NCBI GenBank assembly: GCA_033065855.1
Contig: JAVXUO010003001.1
Span: 682,001-746,000 of the forward strand
DNA: 64,000 nt
Direction of reading: 5' to 3'
DNA from: Escallonia rubra
Lineage: Eukaryota > Streptophyta > Magnoliopsida > Escalloniales > Escalloniaceae
Made by a program: the position numbers and the translations under genes. The notes beneath the pieces are model-generated. The model did not search any database. It had not been told where the DNA came from and saw nothing but the letters and a program-made list of their open reading frames with translations. This document shows, one piece after another, positions 1-12,711 of the stretch. Within the stretch, counting starts at the first letter, position 1; each line of letters starts with the position of its first letter.

Positions 1-25
1 CCAGGGCCAGGGCCAGGGCCAGCAG
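1..25. repeat. Short CCAGGG tandem repeat
   Basis: The window opens with about four tandem copies of the hexamer CCAGGG, ending in CCAGCAG. It lies upstream of the RALF34-like gene and may continue beyond the left edge. No function can be assigned. Confidence 0.8.
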
Positions 26-171
26 CTCCATGTGACTCCCATCCCTGTCCCCCCTTTTCCACCATCCAGTACCACCATCACCCACAGTAGTTCACTCACA
101 TAAAAACACACCCCTTTCCTCTTCCTCTCTCTCTAAAAAGCAAAAACCCTTCAATCTTTTTCACTCTTTCC

Positions 172-561
172 ATGGCTTCTGCAAAGCTCTTGATGCAACT
201 CTGCTTTGTCATCCTCCTCGCCCTCACGTGCGTCTCGCGTGCTCAGCTCCAGGTGGAAGAGGCCGGCACGCAACTCATGGCCGACGCGCTGGACTGGCCG
301 TCGTCCTTGGCGTCGTCGCTCTACGACGAAGGCGAAGACGACTTTGACGGCGAGGTTGACGCTGACGGAACTGACGGCCGGAGGGCGCTCTTCTGGCGCT
401 TCGTGAGGCACTACATCTCGTACGGAGCGCTGTCGGCGAACAGGATCCCGTGTCCCGCGCGCTCCGGCAGGTCGTACTACACGCACAACTGTTTCAGGGC
501 GAGAGGCCCGGCCAATCCGTACACCAGGGGTTGCTCTTTTATCACGCGCTGCCGGAGGTGA
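172..561 (+). CDS. RALF34: RALF34-type rapid alkalinization factor precursor
   Basis: This intronless gene encodes a 129-residue precursor of a secreted RALF peptide hormone. RALF peptides bind CrRLK1L receptors (FERONIA/THESEUS family) with LLG or LRX partners at the cell surface and raise apoplastic pH. Residues 1-24 form a hydrophobic signal peptide ending in SRA. An acidic propeptide follows (EGEDDFDGEVDAD). The dibasic RRAL at 70-73 is the place where subtilase S1P normally cuts. The mature region carries YISYGAL (81-87) and four cysteines (94, 107, 121, 127) in the C-x12-C, C-x5-C spacing that forms two disulfides. The C-terminus, with SGRSYYTHNCFRARGP and ITRCRR, matches my memory of Arabidopsis RALF34 rather than RALF1/23/33. 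The ATG at 172 is the first methionine of the frame and directly precedes the signal peptide. An AT-rich TATA-like stretch lies near position 100. Confidence 0.93.
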   Translation: MASAKLLMQLCFVILLALTCVSRAQLQVEEAGTQLMADALDWPSSLASSLYDEGEDDFDGEVDADGTDGRRALFWRFVRHYISYGALSANRIPCPARSGRSYYTHNCFRARGPANPYTRGCSFITRCRR

Positions 562-3500
562 TTCGTTAGGTTAGGATTCGCTATATCCATGCCTAGAAAT
601 ATTTGTGTATTTTTTTGTTGTCTTCTTGGGATTATGCTTATGTTGTGCTACTTTGTTGGTCTGTATGGACTGGTAGTGTGGGATTTGAATTACTATGTTG
701 CCTTGATGGCATCATCAACTTGATGTTGCTGGACTACTTTATGCTGGTGTATTATGTAAAGACTGCGTTTACATCAATTGTATGATTTGTATCACATGTG
801 AGCTACATTGCTGCTCTCGGTAAGTTTTGTTCGAGAAACAAGGAGCACTTCACATGGGCTTTGCCCAGTTGATCGGAACTTGCTAAAATTCATCTACCTC
901 TTAATATATATAGATCACCGACACCTCAGGGTTCCATCACCTGGCGTTGGAATGGCTTGAACGTAATTTAGGATATGAAAATGGCTTGAAACTGATTTAG
1001 AATTTGGTGGCACTTTAGTTGAAATTGGGCACACCTCTGAAAAATTGTTGACGTTGTGCTATTTCTAGGGCACTTCCCATATCAGTTCCAACTAGATTGT
1101 CCTGGATTTGACCATACTAGTATGTAAATTTAAGGTAAGTGGATAACCCTGTCATGCAGCAATTGTTGTCGCTGCATTTGGCGTAAGAATCAAAGTTTTA
1201 TCTTTATGTGGATTGTCCATGAAAACCTTCGGGGATTGGGCAAGGAGGGGATTGTGCTGAAGAAATTTCTCTCATTTAGTGTTGAAGATTATGTATCTCC
1301 ATGATAACTAAGTTTGGGCCGAAATGTAAGAACACACATGAAAATGAAGGTAGCCTTCGCGAATTGGAGATTATTGATTCTGTTCATTGCTCAAGTATTT
1401 CAACCCCTTGATCTATGTTGCATTCTATATTCTGTTCACTTGAGATATGACTTCCTGTTCCAGATTAAGAACTGTAGATATATAATCGTCAAAATTAGTT
1501 GGAAAATTAACTTGAACTTAATACTACTTGCAGTCCTTTAGGGAATTGCCTTCTCCTTACATCTTGACATACACACACAACTTCCTACACATACCCAAAT
1601 GTAGTACTGTGTCCATGCCAAAAGCAATTACAAAAGTGACTAGAATCTAACAATGGCAAAAAGTTATCGGGCATGTTGGAAGTTGAAATCCTGTAATGTT
1701 ATAGGTAATAAATAGTAGAAAGAGCGGAATAAGGGCAGGGCAAGTGTATCATCTGATAGTGGCTAACTGTTATTTCAGACATTCAGTTGTAGGCTGTGTT
1801 GAAAATTTGTTGCATTGGTGATGTGTGGATGTGAAATACTAGTAGTTTATGTTCCTGAGAGTTATTTCCGAAAGTCGGTGTCAAATAGTAGCCAAATTTT
1901 GTTATTTGCTACGTGTCTGCCTGACACTTCTACTCTTCTTCCTCTTTCTCTTCTTCTCTGGAACCAAGATCAGTAGAGTCCCTTCTGTCCCTGTCATTGT
2001 TACCAACTCACCAGTCTGCAATTTCCTTCAACACCTCTGCAACGTCAACACCCACTGCCCATTGATCAAGGTATACGGCATTGGCCGTTTCTTGGCTCAC
2101 CGGCTAGACCCTCCACTGCTATCAGCCACCATTAACCTCCTCACTGTACGCCACAATCAACACTGTCATTACCCGCACCAGCTTTGCGAACACGTCACTG
2201 ATATCAACCTCAAAAACCACCCACTTCTAGAAGACTGCCATCTACCGTCCACCATGAGCACTTTGCTCCACCTGATTCAGATAGTGAGCATGCATGCAAA
2301 GCACCCAACACCAATTACATTCGTTATAGAAGTTACAATTTTCTACTCAATCTTACCTGAGCTCCTGTAATCTTTTCTTCTTTTCTGATGAGTAAAAGAG
2401 AACTACTCTTGTAATTATTCTTTGTAAGACTACGTGCATACATGTGGGAGACTCGTTCATTGGGTCACATAAATTTAATATGTGAGGATCTCTTGCTTTA
2501 TAACATAGGCAAAGCAAGAGATATCGGTTGAACTTGGATGAAGAAGTCTCAATTTCCTCCTCCTCTCTCTCAATAGGTTTTCATGCATCATATCAGTATA
2601 TACAGATATCAGGAGGTATATATATACACGAGGATCTCTAGCCCAGCCATTGTTGATGGTGATATACCTGTAATTATGTAGTAAGCTAATGGTAGTCTGA
2701 TTGATTTGACGACGTGCTTGAGCTATTTGGGCTGGACACGATAGTAGCCATGTTGAGTCACTGGAGATTGTCATCTTGGTAAATCCATCTTCACCGTGTT
2801 GCAATGGTGGGATTTGGTAATTACAGTATTGAGTTAAAGGTGTAGGGGTAATGAAGGCGCTTGACTTAAAGAGGGAGAGACAACAAATCAAATATCTTTT
2901 GATGTTTGGAGGAGAAAGAGTTGTTGGTGGTCTAATAGGGATGATCAAGTTTTCTGTGTGTTGCTTATTGTGGTTTATAGGGTTTTTGCTTTTCCTGGTA
3001 AGGTTTACTTTTGTAAGATATACAGCATTACCTATGTTCTAATATTGACAGGGGGGGAGGGGCATGCAGAGAAGGAGAGGCAGAGTCTTTATGCTTACTG
3101 TTTGATGAAATTTGAGTTCATTTTTGCTCAGACACAAGGGGATTTAATTCATTTAAATTTTCTTGGTTGCAAAATACTCAAACACCAAGGAAATTAAGTT
3201 CATTAAGATTTTCTTGGTTTGCAAACTGCTCAGACAATAAGGAGATTTTAGTGCCTATTATTTTCTTGGTGGTAGACTGCAACCTCTTTAAACCATAGGG
3301 TTGTTAAATGCAGCTCGGCCTTTCAACTATGCCAATCATCATTCAACAACTTAATACGAGACGACTATCCCAAAGTTGATGCAGTGTGAATTGGTTGTTT
3401 TGCGTTAAGCTCTGATCTGGTAAGCTATTCGATGGAAGAAAGACTGTGTGTGTGGATGTTAAGGGATTGTGACATACATGTTTACGTTCTATCAGCTATA

Positions 3501-6500
3501 TATTTCAGGATCTACTAACTGTTCACGACTTTGCGTACGTATCTTGGGAAAAGAAAGTAAAACTGTCGTCGTTTCATAAATTTTTTGGGTTAATGCTCTT
3601 GCATGCTTGATAATGCTTTCCTGCAACTTTTTCCACCTCTTGCTATCAACTTGTTGCCAACAGAGGCATCTAATTAATTTCTGCCTGCGTACGTATCGTT
3701 TCTGGTTTACATCTTTCTTAGACTTGATCTCTTACTTTTCTGGGTTTCTTGTTGGGCCGATAACATTCAGATTGGGATGCGTTTTTATTTTCTTTTTTAG
3801 GGGGAATAAGAGAGTGACATTAAAACATAAACGGTCGCAGTTCTATCATAGTTTATATTACATCAAACATGTAGATGAAATGTTATGACACTTCCATGAC
3901 TCGTTGTCTATACAAACATACAAAACAGGCTTTTAAAGTGGTAAAAAAGGTTTTTAAAGGATTGTCAAAATACTATTTTGTATTTAGGCCTGATAAATCC
4001 TAGTACGGGCGTGATAAGTAAAAGTAGTTAATAGGTGAGCTTTCTTCAGGTACTCGGGTGCTCCTCTATCTACACAAGAGGATGAAAGTCTGACATCATA
4101 AAACAAAAGTCAAACATGATCGGTGTTACCGTGTTAAGAACATCAGTAGTTTCGGCCCAATCAAACATGGCCGGCCGTCACAAGAGGATGAAAGTCTGAC
4201 ATCATAAAATTTCTTTTAAAAAACAACGGTGGAGGCGTCCCTTCACGGCCCAATCAAACATGGCTGGCCGTCACAATAGCCGGGGGTTCAGTTTGGCCCT
4301 TCGAATGCCCATGTGAGGTCAAGTTGGCGGCCGGGACCTACCAACCGCGAACCAAAATCTTTACATTCCGCCTGACTTGACCCTTGAAACAGTAGACAGG
4401 AACGACGGCTCAATTCTTATGTTCTCCCAAGTAGGACCGGTGTTGATTTTCACATGTTCTTTCATATGTGATGTTAGTTTTTGACCGTATCTGGTGGGAG
4501 CAGAGCAGTCGCACCGTCGGCCGCTCTTGTGGTTCTCAGCACCTATCAGCCCTCTCAGCCCCTTGGGTTTTGGACTTTTCTTTATGAATGTTGACAGGAT
4601 CCCTGTTTTGCCTTTCCTGTTTTGCGTATTTCCTAGGCGCTGAATATGTGATGTCAATCTTCTTGTCATTGTGAAGATCTTTGTGCAACATGTGAGCTGC
4701 CTACAACATGTTCTCCCTTGTTTTCTTTTCTCCTTTTTTTTGTTATTGGTTTTGTTTTTGTACGTGCGAGTGCAAAAAAACCTATCAACAACAATTGTTT
4801 CAGCCCGTTGATATGCGAATTCAACTTGTTATTTATTGTTAAAAGGTTAATAATTATCAATGAAATACATTTTTTGCGATGAAAATAGAGTGAAAAGAAT
4901 ATATAAAAAATTGACAATAATTTTTTCTGATAAATTATGGTCATAGCGTTGTTTATTGACAGCGAGGGCGTGTGAAAGGGGAGGAGTTGGGATATGATAG
5001 TAATTTCTTACGGTTCAAAATTAGCTGTTGATGACTCAATTGGAGTTACATGTTAATCCCTACCTGCTATGTGACCCTTGGTGGAGTAAAAAGACCTTGA
5101 CTTTAATGACTTTAATAATAGACCAAATTGCTAATTGCCTTGGCTTGCTTGTAAGAACTGCTCACCAAAGGGTTGTGAGGAATATGATAACTGGACTCTT
5201 CCTGAATCCTTAGAAATACAATGAATACTTGACCCTTTGGGGCGCTGTGGTACTTTAGCCTAACACGCTGACGTTGATTGCTACAGCCTACAATCTCTGC
5301 CATCTATTGATAGAAGAAAAAGTATTGACTACCATCTCTATGCATTGAATCAATTCCTTATCTGTTCCAAATTAGGCTCCTGATGGATGGCCAGTGACCC
5401 AAAGAAACGAAGTAATCGTTTACATTTGTCATATGATCTAGTCTTATAAATTACTACAAAATTAATTACGGTTCTTTTTGTATTAGTTCGCTCCCTTTAT
5501 TTTTGTTATGTACTTTCGATTTATCTGTAAAAGAAGACAGAAGTGAGGATACTCTTTGATTTCGACTCTGACTCTCTGCCTCCCGCCGTTGCTTTTCTCT
5601 ATATTATTTCGAAAATAGTTGTTTCAACTTCGGTTACTTGAATTTTCGATACCACCACTAGCCCAACTTACTTTCTACCAACATCTTTGGAAGGTGAAAG
5701 TGAAAATAAATATAGTTGAAGCAGGCATGATCTTCTCCTTTTAAGCTTGCACGTGAGACATGAGCTACCTCAAGTGAGAAAGGCTGGCCTACTGGAATTG
5801 GACATATTACAAGCTTGCCGTCTCAATTCATAGTTTTTTCAACAGCAGCCTCCCAATTGTGATGCAGAGTTTGTAGTACAGGTTCATTATGCCGTCAACT
5901 AAGTTCTTCGTCATGATACTTGGGCATGTGGGCATGTGGGCATGTGGCCAATACTGTCACGGAACTAAGATGAGAGGTCTTTCTAATGGATTTTTTTCTT
6001 TGAATTTTTGTGAACTTTGAAAGTAAATTTAGTACTATGTAAACATCAAGTTAAAATAAAACAATAATTATGAATTAAATAAGTATCGTTTAACAAGTCA
6101 GGCTCAAAATATAAAGTAAATTCAACATTAGATGTATTAAACTTATTTCAGTAATTCATAAAAAATCAATGAAGAAAATCCCATAGAGCATGCATCACTA
6201 ATTCTTTTCCTTGGCATTATGCACCACTAAATATCATGTCCGCAATTCCAAAAAGAAAAATCTAGACTAGTGGGTTCACTCTTTGGTGCTCAATTAATCA
6301 CTGTAATATGTACAGAACTAGCAGGATCATTTTATGGTACTCGATTGATCACGTTAATTGGTATCGAAATTAGAAGTTATATTGGCTGATTGACTCTAGG
6401 TGGACTGATTATGGTGATAATCACCATCATAACTTGTAAGATATTAACGTTGAAACTTCATAATGACCAAGTTTCGTGCATGAACTTTCCCAAAGCGACA

Positions 6501-6640
6501 TTATCTCTTAAGAAACTCTTATTATTAGAGAATTTCTAATGACTCTTTGTAGAACGTTGATTCACTCACAGATGAAGCAACAATGCTATTTTCCGCAATC
6601 AACCGATTCATTGTCATGCCATTCTTCACACTGCATGCCG
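562..6640. other. Intergenic region, no supported gene
   Basis: No credible gene was found here. The only longish frame (1849-2370, 173 codons) has a hydrophobic stretch but no family resemblance, and it lies in CAC/TC-rich DNA. A direct repeat of about 30 bp occurs at 4073 and 4179, and a linked repeat (GGCCCAATCAAACATGG) at 4154 and 4247. A small array of GGGCATGT units lies near 5926-5948. The rest is AT-rich and unremarkable. Confidence 0.6.
4073..4280. repeat. Interleaved pair of short direct repeats
   Basis: Two motifs are each present twice and interleaved. One starts CACAAGAGGATGAAAGTC (4073 and 4179) and the other GGCCCAATCAAACATGG (4154 and 4247), with copies about 106 and 93 bp apart. 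This looks like a decayed tandem duplication of a unit of roughly 100 bp. Confidence 0.6.
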
Positions 6641-6649
6641 TCACTACCA

Positions 6650-7283
6650 CGACTTCCTCACTCTTTTTCTAGCTGCCCGCCCCCCTCCTAAACAGCCCCG
6701 CTCCCTTACCCACATTTGCTGGGTTCCCCCTCCTCCTATGTTTGCCAAATTTAATGTTGACGGTGTGTTTGCCGGCAACCCGGGTTTCGCTGGCATCGGC
6801 GACATTCTACATAACCCCTCATGCAATGTCATGGGTGGCTTCTCTATTCACATCGGCTCCACTAGTAACGTCACATTAGAGTTCTTAGCCTTATGACACG
6901 CACTCCACATGATACACGAACATCAGTACACTCATGTCATTATAGAATCTGACTCATTTGTTGGTTTGCGTTGTCTCCGCAGGTCCACAGTGCACAACCA
7001 ATGGCACCTCCCCCTCATCCATGACTGCCTAACACTATTCCACCTGAGCCCCACTGTCTAGCTCACCTTTTGTTACCGCGAGGCAAATCTTGTAGAGTCA
7101 AATCCGTCAGCTTCAACGCTTTTGTATCTACTACTTTTGTTCACCCCCTAGTCGGCCTTACTCCCCTTTTGTTTTTTGACATGTATGGTGGAGTTTTTTC
7201 CTGATGGATCCTTGTAATGTAACATTATATATATTATTATTATTATTAGTGTTTGACCCCAAAAAAAGAAGAAAAAAAAAAAG
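6650..7283 (+). mobile_element. L1-type LINE 3' end with RNase H remnant
   Basis: Translating the plus strand from about 6738 gives an RNase H (RVT_3) fold seen at the end of plant L1 polyproteins. It starts FAKFNVDGVFAGNPGFAGIG, continues with HEHQYTHVIIESDS and ends in CYREANLVES. In-frame stops and small changes show it is dead. It is followed by an untranslated tail and an A-rich end (about 7259-7283), as expected for a 5'-truncated LINE. The 5' boundary is uncertain and no clear target duplication was found. Confidence 0.7.
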
Positions 7284-10200
7284 TAGCCAATGGGACATGA
7301 CTCAGGACGAAGGAGAGCAAATAGGTTTTACTCTGGGTCGGAACTCGGAATATATGTTACGGTAAATGGTCCAAGTTGGTCTAGACCATTAATCTTAAAA
7401 ACATCGGAGATTTTTCCCTCTGCACACATTAACAAGTTCAAGGAAATAGTTACGATAACTGATGGGAAATAAGGCGAGTTGGAGAGGATAAGCAAAATGG
7501 AAGAGAGCTCGGATAACTGATTGGAAATGAGTCTGAGTAGGAGAGGATAAGCAATGGAGGAGGGCTCCACTGTGAAGTCCCAGACACGAGGTGGATGACC
7601 TTCTGGTATAAAAGAAAGCCAACAAGATTCTGGTGGAGTGAACGATACCATGCGGAATCTCATTTGCTGAGAATGTTAGATTACCATGAAGGTGTGTTGT
7701 TCTATACCGAGACTGAGAGATCCAAACCCCCCCACCCCCCAACTCCCAATTCCTTAGAACAAAAAAATGAAATTTGACAATCTCAGGCGAGTGAATTTTT
7801 GAACAATTAAGAATTTCCTGGAAAGTAATTGTTTTTTTTTTTTTATGAATAAGACAATTTCTTAATCACTGAAGTTGACCGAATACTAATGTTTCTCATG
7901 AGCGGTAATTGAAAGAATTTATGGGGAAAGGAAAAAACGAGAAGAAAAATTTCGGGAGACAAAAGTTTGCTCATTGACTTTATAACGCGAACGCATAGCG
8001 GGATCAGTATCTCTCTCCAATGTTAAGTGAGATGCTTATCTCTTTGTTGTTAAAACGTTGACGGATTCACTTTTGAATCAACTAAACTTTAAGAGCAAAT
8101 GCATTCATTCAAGTTTCGGTTGTGTACTTAGCTTGTACGATGAAAATTGAAACATAACCACAAACCTCTAGCTTGTACAAGAAAATTATGAACATATCTG
8201 GAATATTAGACCGTGCATTTACTCATAATTTTATCTCATCAAGCTCTAAACCCAACGCTCGGGATCTTGGATGGTCCCGACCGTCGGTCTGAGCAAAAAA
8301 AGTCTTACATTTGTTTCCTAAAAGGATCCTTTTGTGGGGAGAGAGAGGGGGTATGTGTGTAAGAGAGAAAGAGACCGGGGTGACGGCGATGGAGCGATGG
8401 CGATGGTGTGGGTACCAACTGTTGTAGAACCGTTTGGTAAGGCTGAAATGGGTGGTAGGAGCACGTGAGAGGAGAGAGCAAGCAAAGCTCTGTTGCCTGA
8501 AGAAGCTGTAACTACCCAAAAAGGCGTCAAAATTAAACACAACCAACACACAAGAAAAGTTTTGGCCCCCAATCCCCTACCCCACCAAGATCCTGCAAGG
8601 CGCGGTTCACGCGCTCTTAAAATATTTGGCTACGCTGTGGCTAGCAAAGATCTATATAAGTGGTTTATTTAAATGTAGCCATAACGTGCCAACATGTGAT
8701 TCCTGTGGCTCACAGACCACAAAACGTGATCTCGCTATCCTTCCCAGTCCCCCCTCCTAACGCGAGGCGACACTCTTACTGATTATTTGGGTTTCTTTCA
8801 CGCTTCCCGGCTTGGATGGTTCTTCCTTAAAGGTGGGTTTATTAAGTTACGCTTTGCTAGCATACGGCTGCTACATGAAAGATCTGAACATATAAAGCCA
8901 ATAGAGGTGTAATTTCTTGTGAAAAAGAGTTGAGGTCTTTCGCTCAAGTTCAACGGTGGTGATTTTTGGTGAAATATTGTAGAAGGGACAAATGAATAAT
9001 GCAAAAATGGGCATCAACCGCTAATTGGGTTTTGGACGATCTTCTAATTTGGCCTTAAAATGTCTTGGGCCAAGACGTGACTCACGTCCACGGGGGACTG
9101 TACATTTTTGCTAGCTTGTTATAAAACTTGTAATGGATTGTCGGTTAGAAGTTTATGACATATTTCTTAAGCTAACAATGGGGGATAAGAAGTTTTGACA
9201 AAACAAGAAAATCAACTTTAACTTTAAAATTTGACGAGTCTAGGCACTGGAATCTCGTCAAATTGTTGGGCGTTACTTGGACTGATTAGATAGACAATAG
9301 TACAAAGTACTAACTGATTATACTCTGACGAGATATCAAAACTTTTAAATTTGTCATAATGAAAGTTAAGCAGTCCAATACAACGTCTGAACGTCGATCA
9401 AGTACCACCGACACTTCAAATGATCTATGCATCTGAAACATGGATAAAGTGAAGAAGACATGCAAAGGTTTGGCACAAGAAATATGATTAAAACCTTTTC
9501 TATCCATCAAGTAGCTAGCATGAATGATCAAAACATGTTTAATTTGCCTATCCATACAAAATCGGGCTGGCCAATCGCATCAGGCAATTTCGTGTTAAAT
9601 ACTTTAACCCTGGGGAATTGTGGTGTCTTGAAGAAGCAATGTTGATTATTTTTTCTTATCCAGTACTACTGGAGTGATCAAGCATCATGGTAAATAAAAT
9701 AAAGTAACTCCTTCATGCTCATTGTTCAAGCAACAGGCTTCCGTGACTGGAGGTTCCAAGTTGGTGGGACCTTTCCTAGGTGCCCATTGCACATCTACAT
9801 GCCTTCTTGGGGGATTTAGTTGTCACTTGTCAGACTCAAGCTGCCATAGCCCTATTTTATAAAGTTGGATATTACATGTAAAGAATGCATAACAATCAAC
9901 TACATTGTATATGTTGGACAATTTGCATATGATTCTGTCCCTTGTACAGTTTGGCCAAGCAATGGGTGGTTCATTTCTTTACTTTCCCTCGAAGAAACAA
10001 ACTGAGATTTCTTTACTTTCACACAATTCCATGTTCTTGCTTTGTTTTTTGTGCTTTGCTTCCATAGATCTGGTGTTTGGCTCAGAAACCTGTCATTACT
10101 CTACTTTCCCAGATTTGATGCTTTTCAATTCAGATTAGCAGAGACGGTAAAGAAAACTGATGCTGCTTGCCGCACGACGCTACCACTCTGGCGCATATGC

Positions 10201-12560
10201 TTCGAGACTCAGAGCATATATTCTATTGAAAATTAAGCTCGTGTGTGGAGGAGGTCTTTGCACCAAATAAAATGCATCGTCTCGGGCTATCAAGCTGATT
10301 TGTCCCAAAGCATCAACATACCATGTCGTTAAGGACTTGGTAATTGTTGACAATCTGTTAAATCAATAGTATTAATGGCTAGTTGGCTCGTGTCCCTTTC
10401 TCAGCTAAAGAATGACACATGGCTTCCTCACACAAGTAGGAAGTTATAACGGTGCAACATGTCATCGTGGGAAGAAATGTAAAAAATATGGTAAAGACAA
10501 GATGAAAACTTAGGCAAAAAGGTAAAATGAGGCCTTATCCAGTCTCAATACATGACAAAGTCAAATCGAAATAAGGAAGCTTAATGTGAGTAGAAGGTAA
10601 AACAAGCACGCTTAGAAACGTGATAGCTCCAACTTGGATCAACCTGAGGCCAATGATTATTGAAAGCCCAACTACACAAGCAAAAATGTTGTTTCCATTA
10701 ATGCTCTTCAGCACCCAACAAACACTAGCTCCCAGTTTATGTTTGCACACATATATCTACCATAAGTAAATAGAAATATCTTAGATGTATCAAACTACCG
10801 TTTAACTTAGCTAAACAGTCATCAAAGTGCATTCTATCTTTGAATTGAAGCTTTCGTGCTCTCGAAGTGTTATCCAACTTGTAACAGTTGATCATTACAA
10901 ACATGATGAAGGTAAACTGTCTTTATTTAATGTACAGATATACTTGGTTTATTAGGAGTAAGAGTAAATTATATAGGTGTAGCGGTAAGTTAAATAGAAC
11001 TTAAAAAGTCTTAAAATATTAGGTCAAAAGAACTGTGAGCATATTCTCATGTCCTCGTATGTTGTTTTAAGAATAAGTAAGAGAGGTTCACATCATTTAA
11101 TTCACTACAAATTTTGTTTAAACATGATCCCGTCAAGAAATGCCACTCTCACACTACAAATTACTTACAAATTCTGCCACTGGAGCCTGAGGGCAACGAG
11201 TATGGGGTTGAATTCACTAAGATAGAATAACTGGGAAAGGAACCCAATGAGTAATGTAAGACCTGATATCATCCTTCTCCTTCAATCTCATTACGAGTCT
11301 GGTTCCTTTACGAACAATTAAATTAGTGGATTTGCGTTGCGGCTATTTTCCACTTGTGGTGCTTGAGCTTGAGCAATCATAGGGGATCGATTGGGCCATT
11401 CCATTGTAGAGCAAGTATGAATTGTCGGTTACATAAGAAAATGAAGTGAATCATAGTTGCTTAGAAAGCATGGAATCTCATGCCAGCAAAATGATAACAC
11501 ACACTCACCTTACAGAAGTCTCGACCCTGTTGCTATTTAGCCTAAAGGTCTTTTGAGCTTTTGTTTGCATGAATTTGCTAACATTACACTTTGATTTTGT
11601 ACGTCACGTGCAATTGAGTATTGCTTTTTTCCTTTTTGTGCGCCCTCGCGAGTCATTTGCAGCCACCGTGGGCACCACATAAATTATATACAACAAAAAT
11701 ATTTGTAACCAAAGCATATCATAAAGTGCGTTTTTGCCCCTTTTTTTCTTATCTTTACGCACATCACATATAATTGATTGCTTTTTCTTCTTACTCAAAC
11801 GTGCTCCTAATCTTCAAAGTGCGCAATCAATTGCTTTTAAGTCAAATCTCAAATAAGATGCAATGTAGAATCATGCATCCTAGGCTACTGACGGTGCAAG
11901 TACGCTGCATATGTTTTTAGTGATGTGACAATGTCTAAAACTTCACTATATTTTGCCGATTTTTATCTTCAAAAGAGTAATTTAATTCTTCCACCAAATC
12001 TCTCTTTTCTTTCCCTTCTGGTCACCATTGTGTCGTATTCAAATTTATACCAGAAATTATGACCTCATATTCTCCACCAAAACTCAATTAGTGCAAGATT
12101 TTGGTATTATCACTAAACACCTTCGAGAGTCTAAGATCTGAGCTATTACCACAAGTCATGGCCCCAAAATCTCTACCAATCAAGAGTGCAATTGTCACTA
12201 AACACTTGAGAGCAATAACTACTTATTAAAAATCACATTAAGTTCATTGCACTAGCTAGCGTGACACTCTATCTAATAAAACTATAAATGAAGATAATTA
12301 TATGAGACAAGGCTACTTAGTCGTGGCAGTTTAGTCCTTTAAGCTCACACCCTCAACTGCCACAGCCAAATTCGCTAGGGGGGGGCCATCTGCAAAAGAA
12401 GGAAGAGAACATATCAACAACGTTTCAAAACTGGTGTACGCTATTTCAGCCAAGGCCTTGCCTAGAAATATCCTCAACTATCACGTGCTCTTTTCTTAAT
12501 TAAAATAATACTAACTATTATATATCGCCACCTTTTCCCACCAAACATTAAACTAAACTT
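7284..12560. other. Intergenic region upstream of the MAPKKK gene
   Basis: No gene was recognised over about 5.3 kb. The many short frames show no family signature, and several begin at non-ATG codons. The sequence is AT-rich with simple poly-A, poly-T and poly-C runs, such as the C-rich run near 7729-7740. Old unrecognised transposon remnants are likely. Confidence 0.55.
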
Positions 12561-12568
12561 AGGTTTCC

Positions 12569-12577
12569 TATATATAG
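12569..12577 (+). promoter_or_regulatory. TATA box of the MAPKKK gene
   Basis: The string CTATATATAG lies about 140 bases before the ATG at 12712. That spacing suits a plant core promoter with a leader of roughly 110 bases. Confidence 0.6.
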
Positions 12578-12711
12578 AAGCCCACCCCACAAAGTAAGTG
12601 TTAGTTGTAACTTGTGTTGTGACTTCAATTTCCTCTCCTCTCTTCCTACCAGAAAAGAACCCACCTCCTCAAACCCATCGAAACCCTGAAATCGAACCTG
12701 ACTTCACGCCC

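Noticed and set aside
1849..2370. 173-codon ATG frame with a hydrophobic segment
   Set aside because: It lies in CT/CAC-rich DNA, has no recognisable domain on either strand and no promoter or splice context.
8223..8572. Two overlapping minus-strand frames (108 and 84 codons)
   Set aside because: There is low-complexity serine/proline/histidine content, no domain, and two frames over the same DNA.
12598..12711. 38-codon upstream extension of the MAPKKK frame
   Set aside because: It begins with GTG, contains no ATG, and the resulting N-terminus is not found in the family. It is best read as leader sequence.
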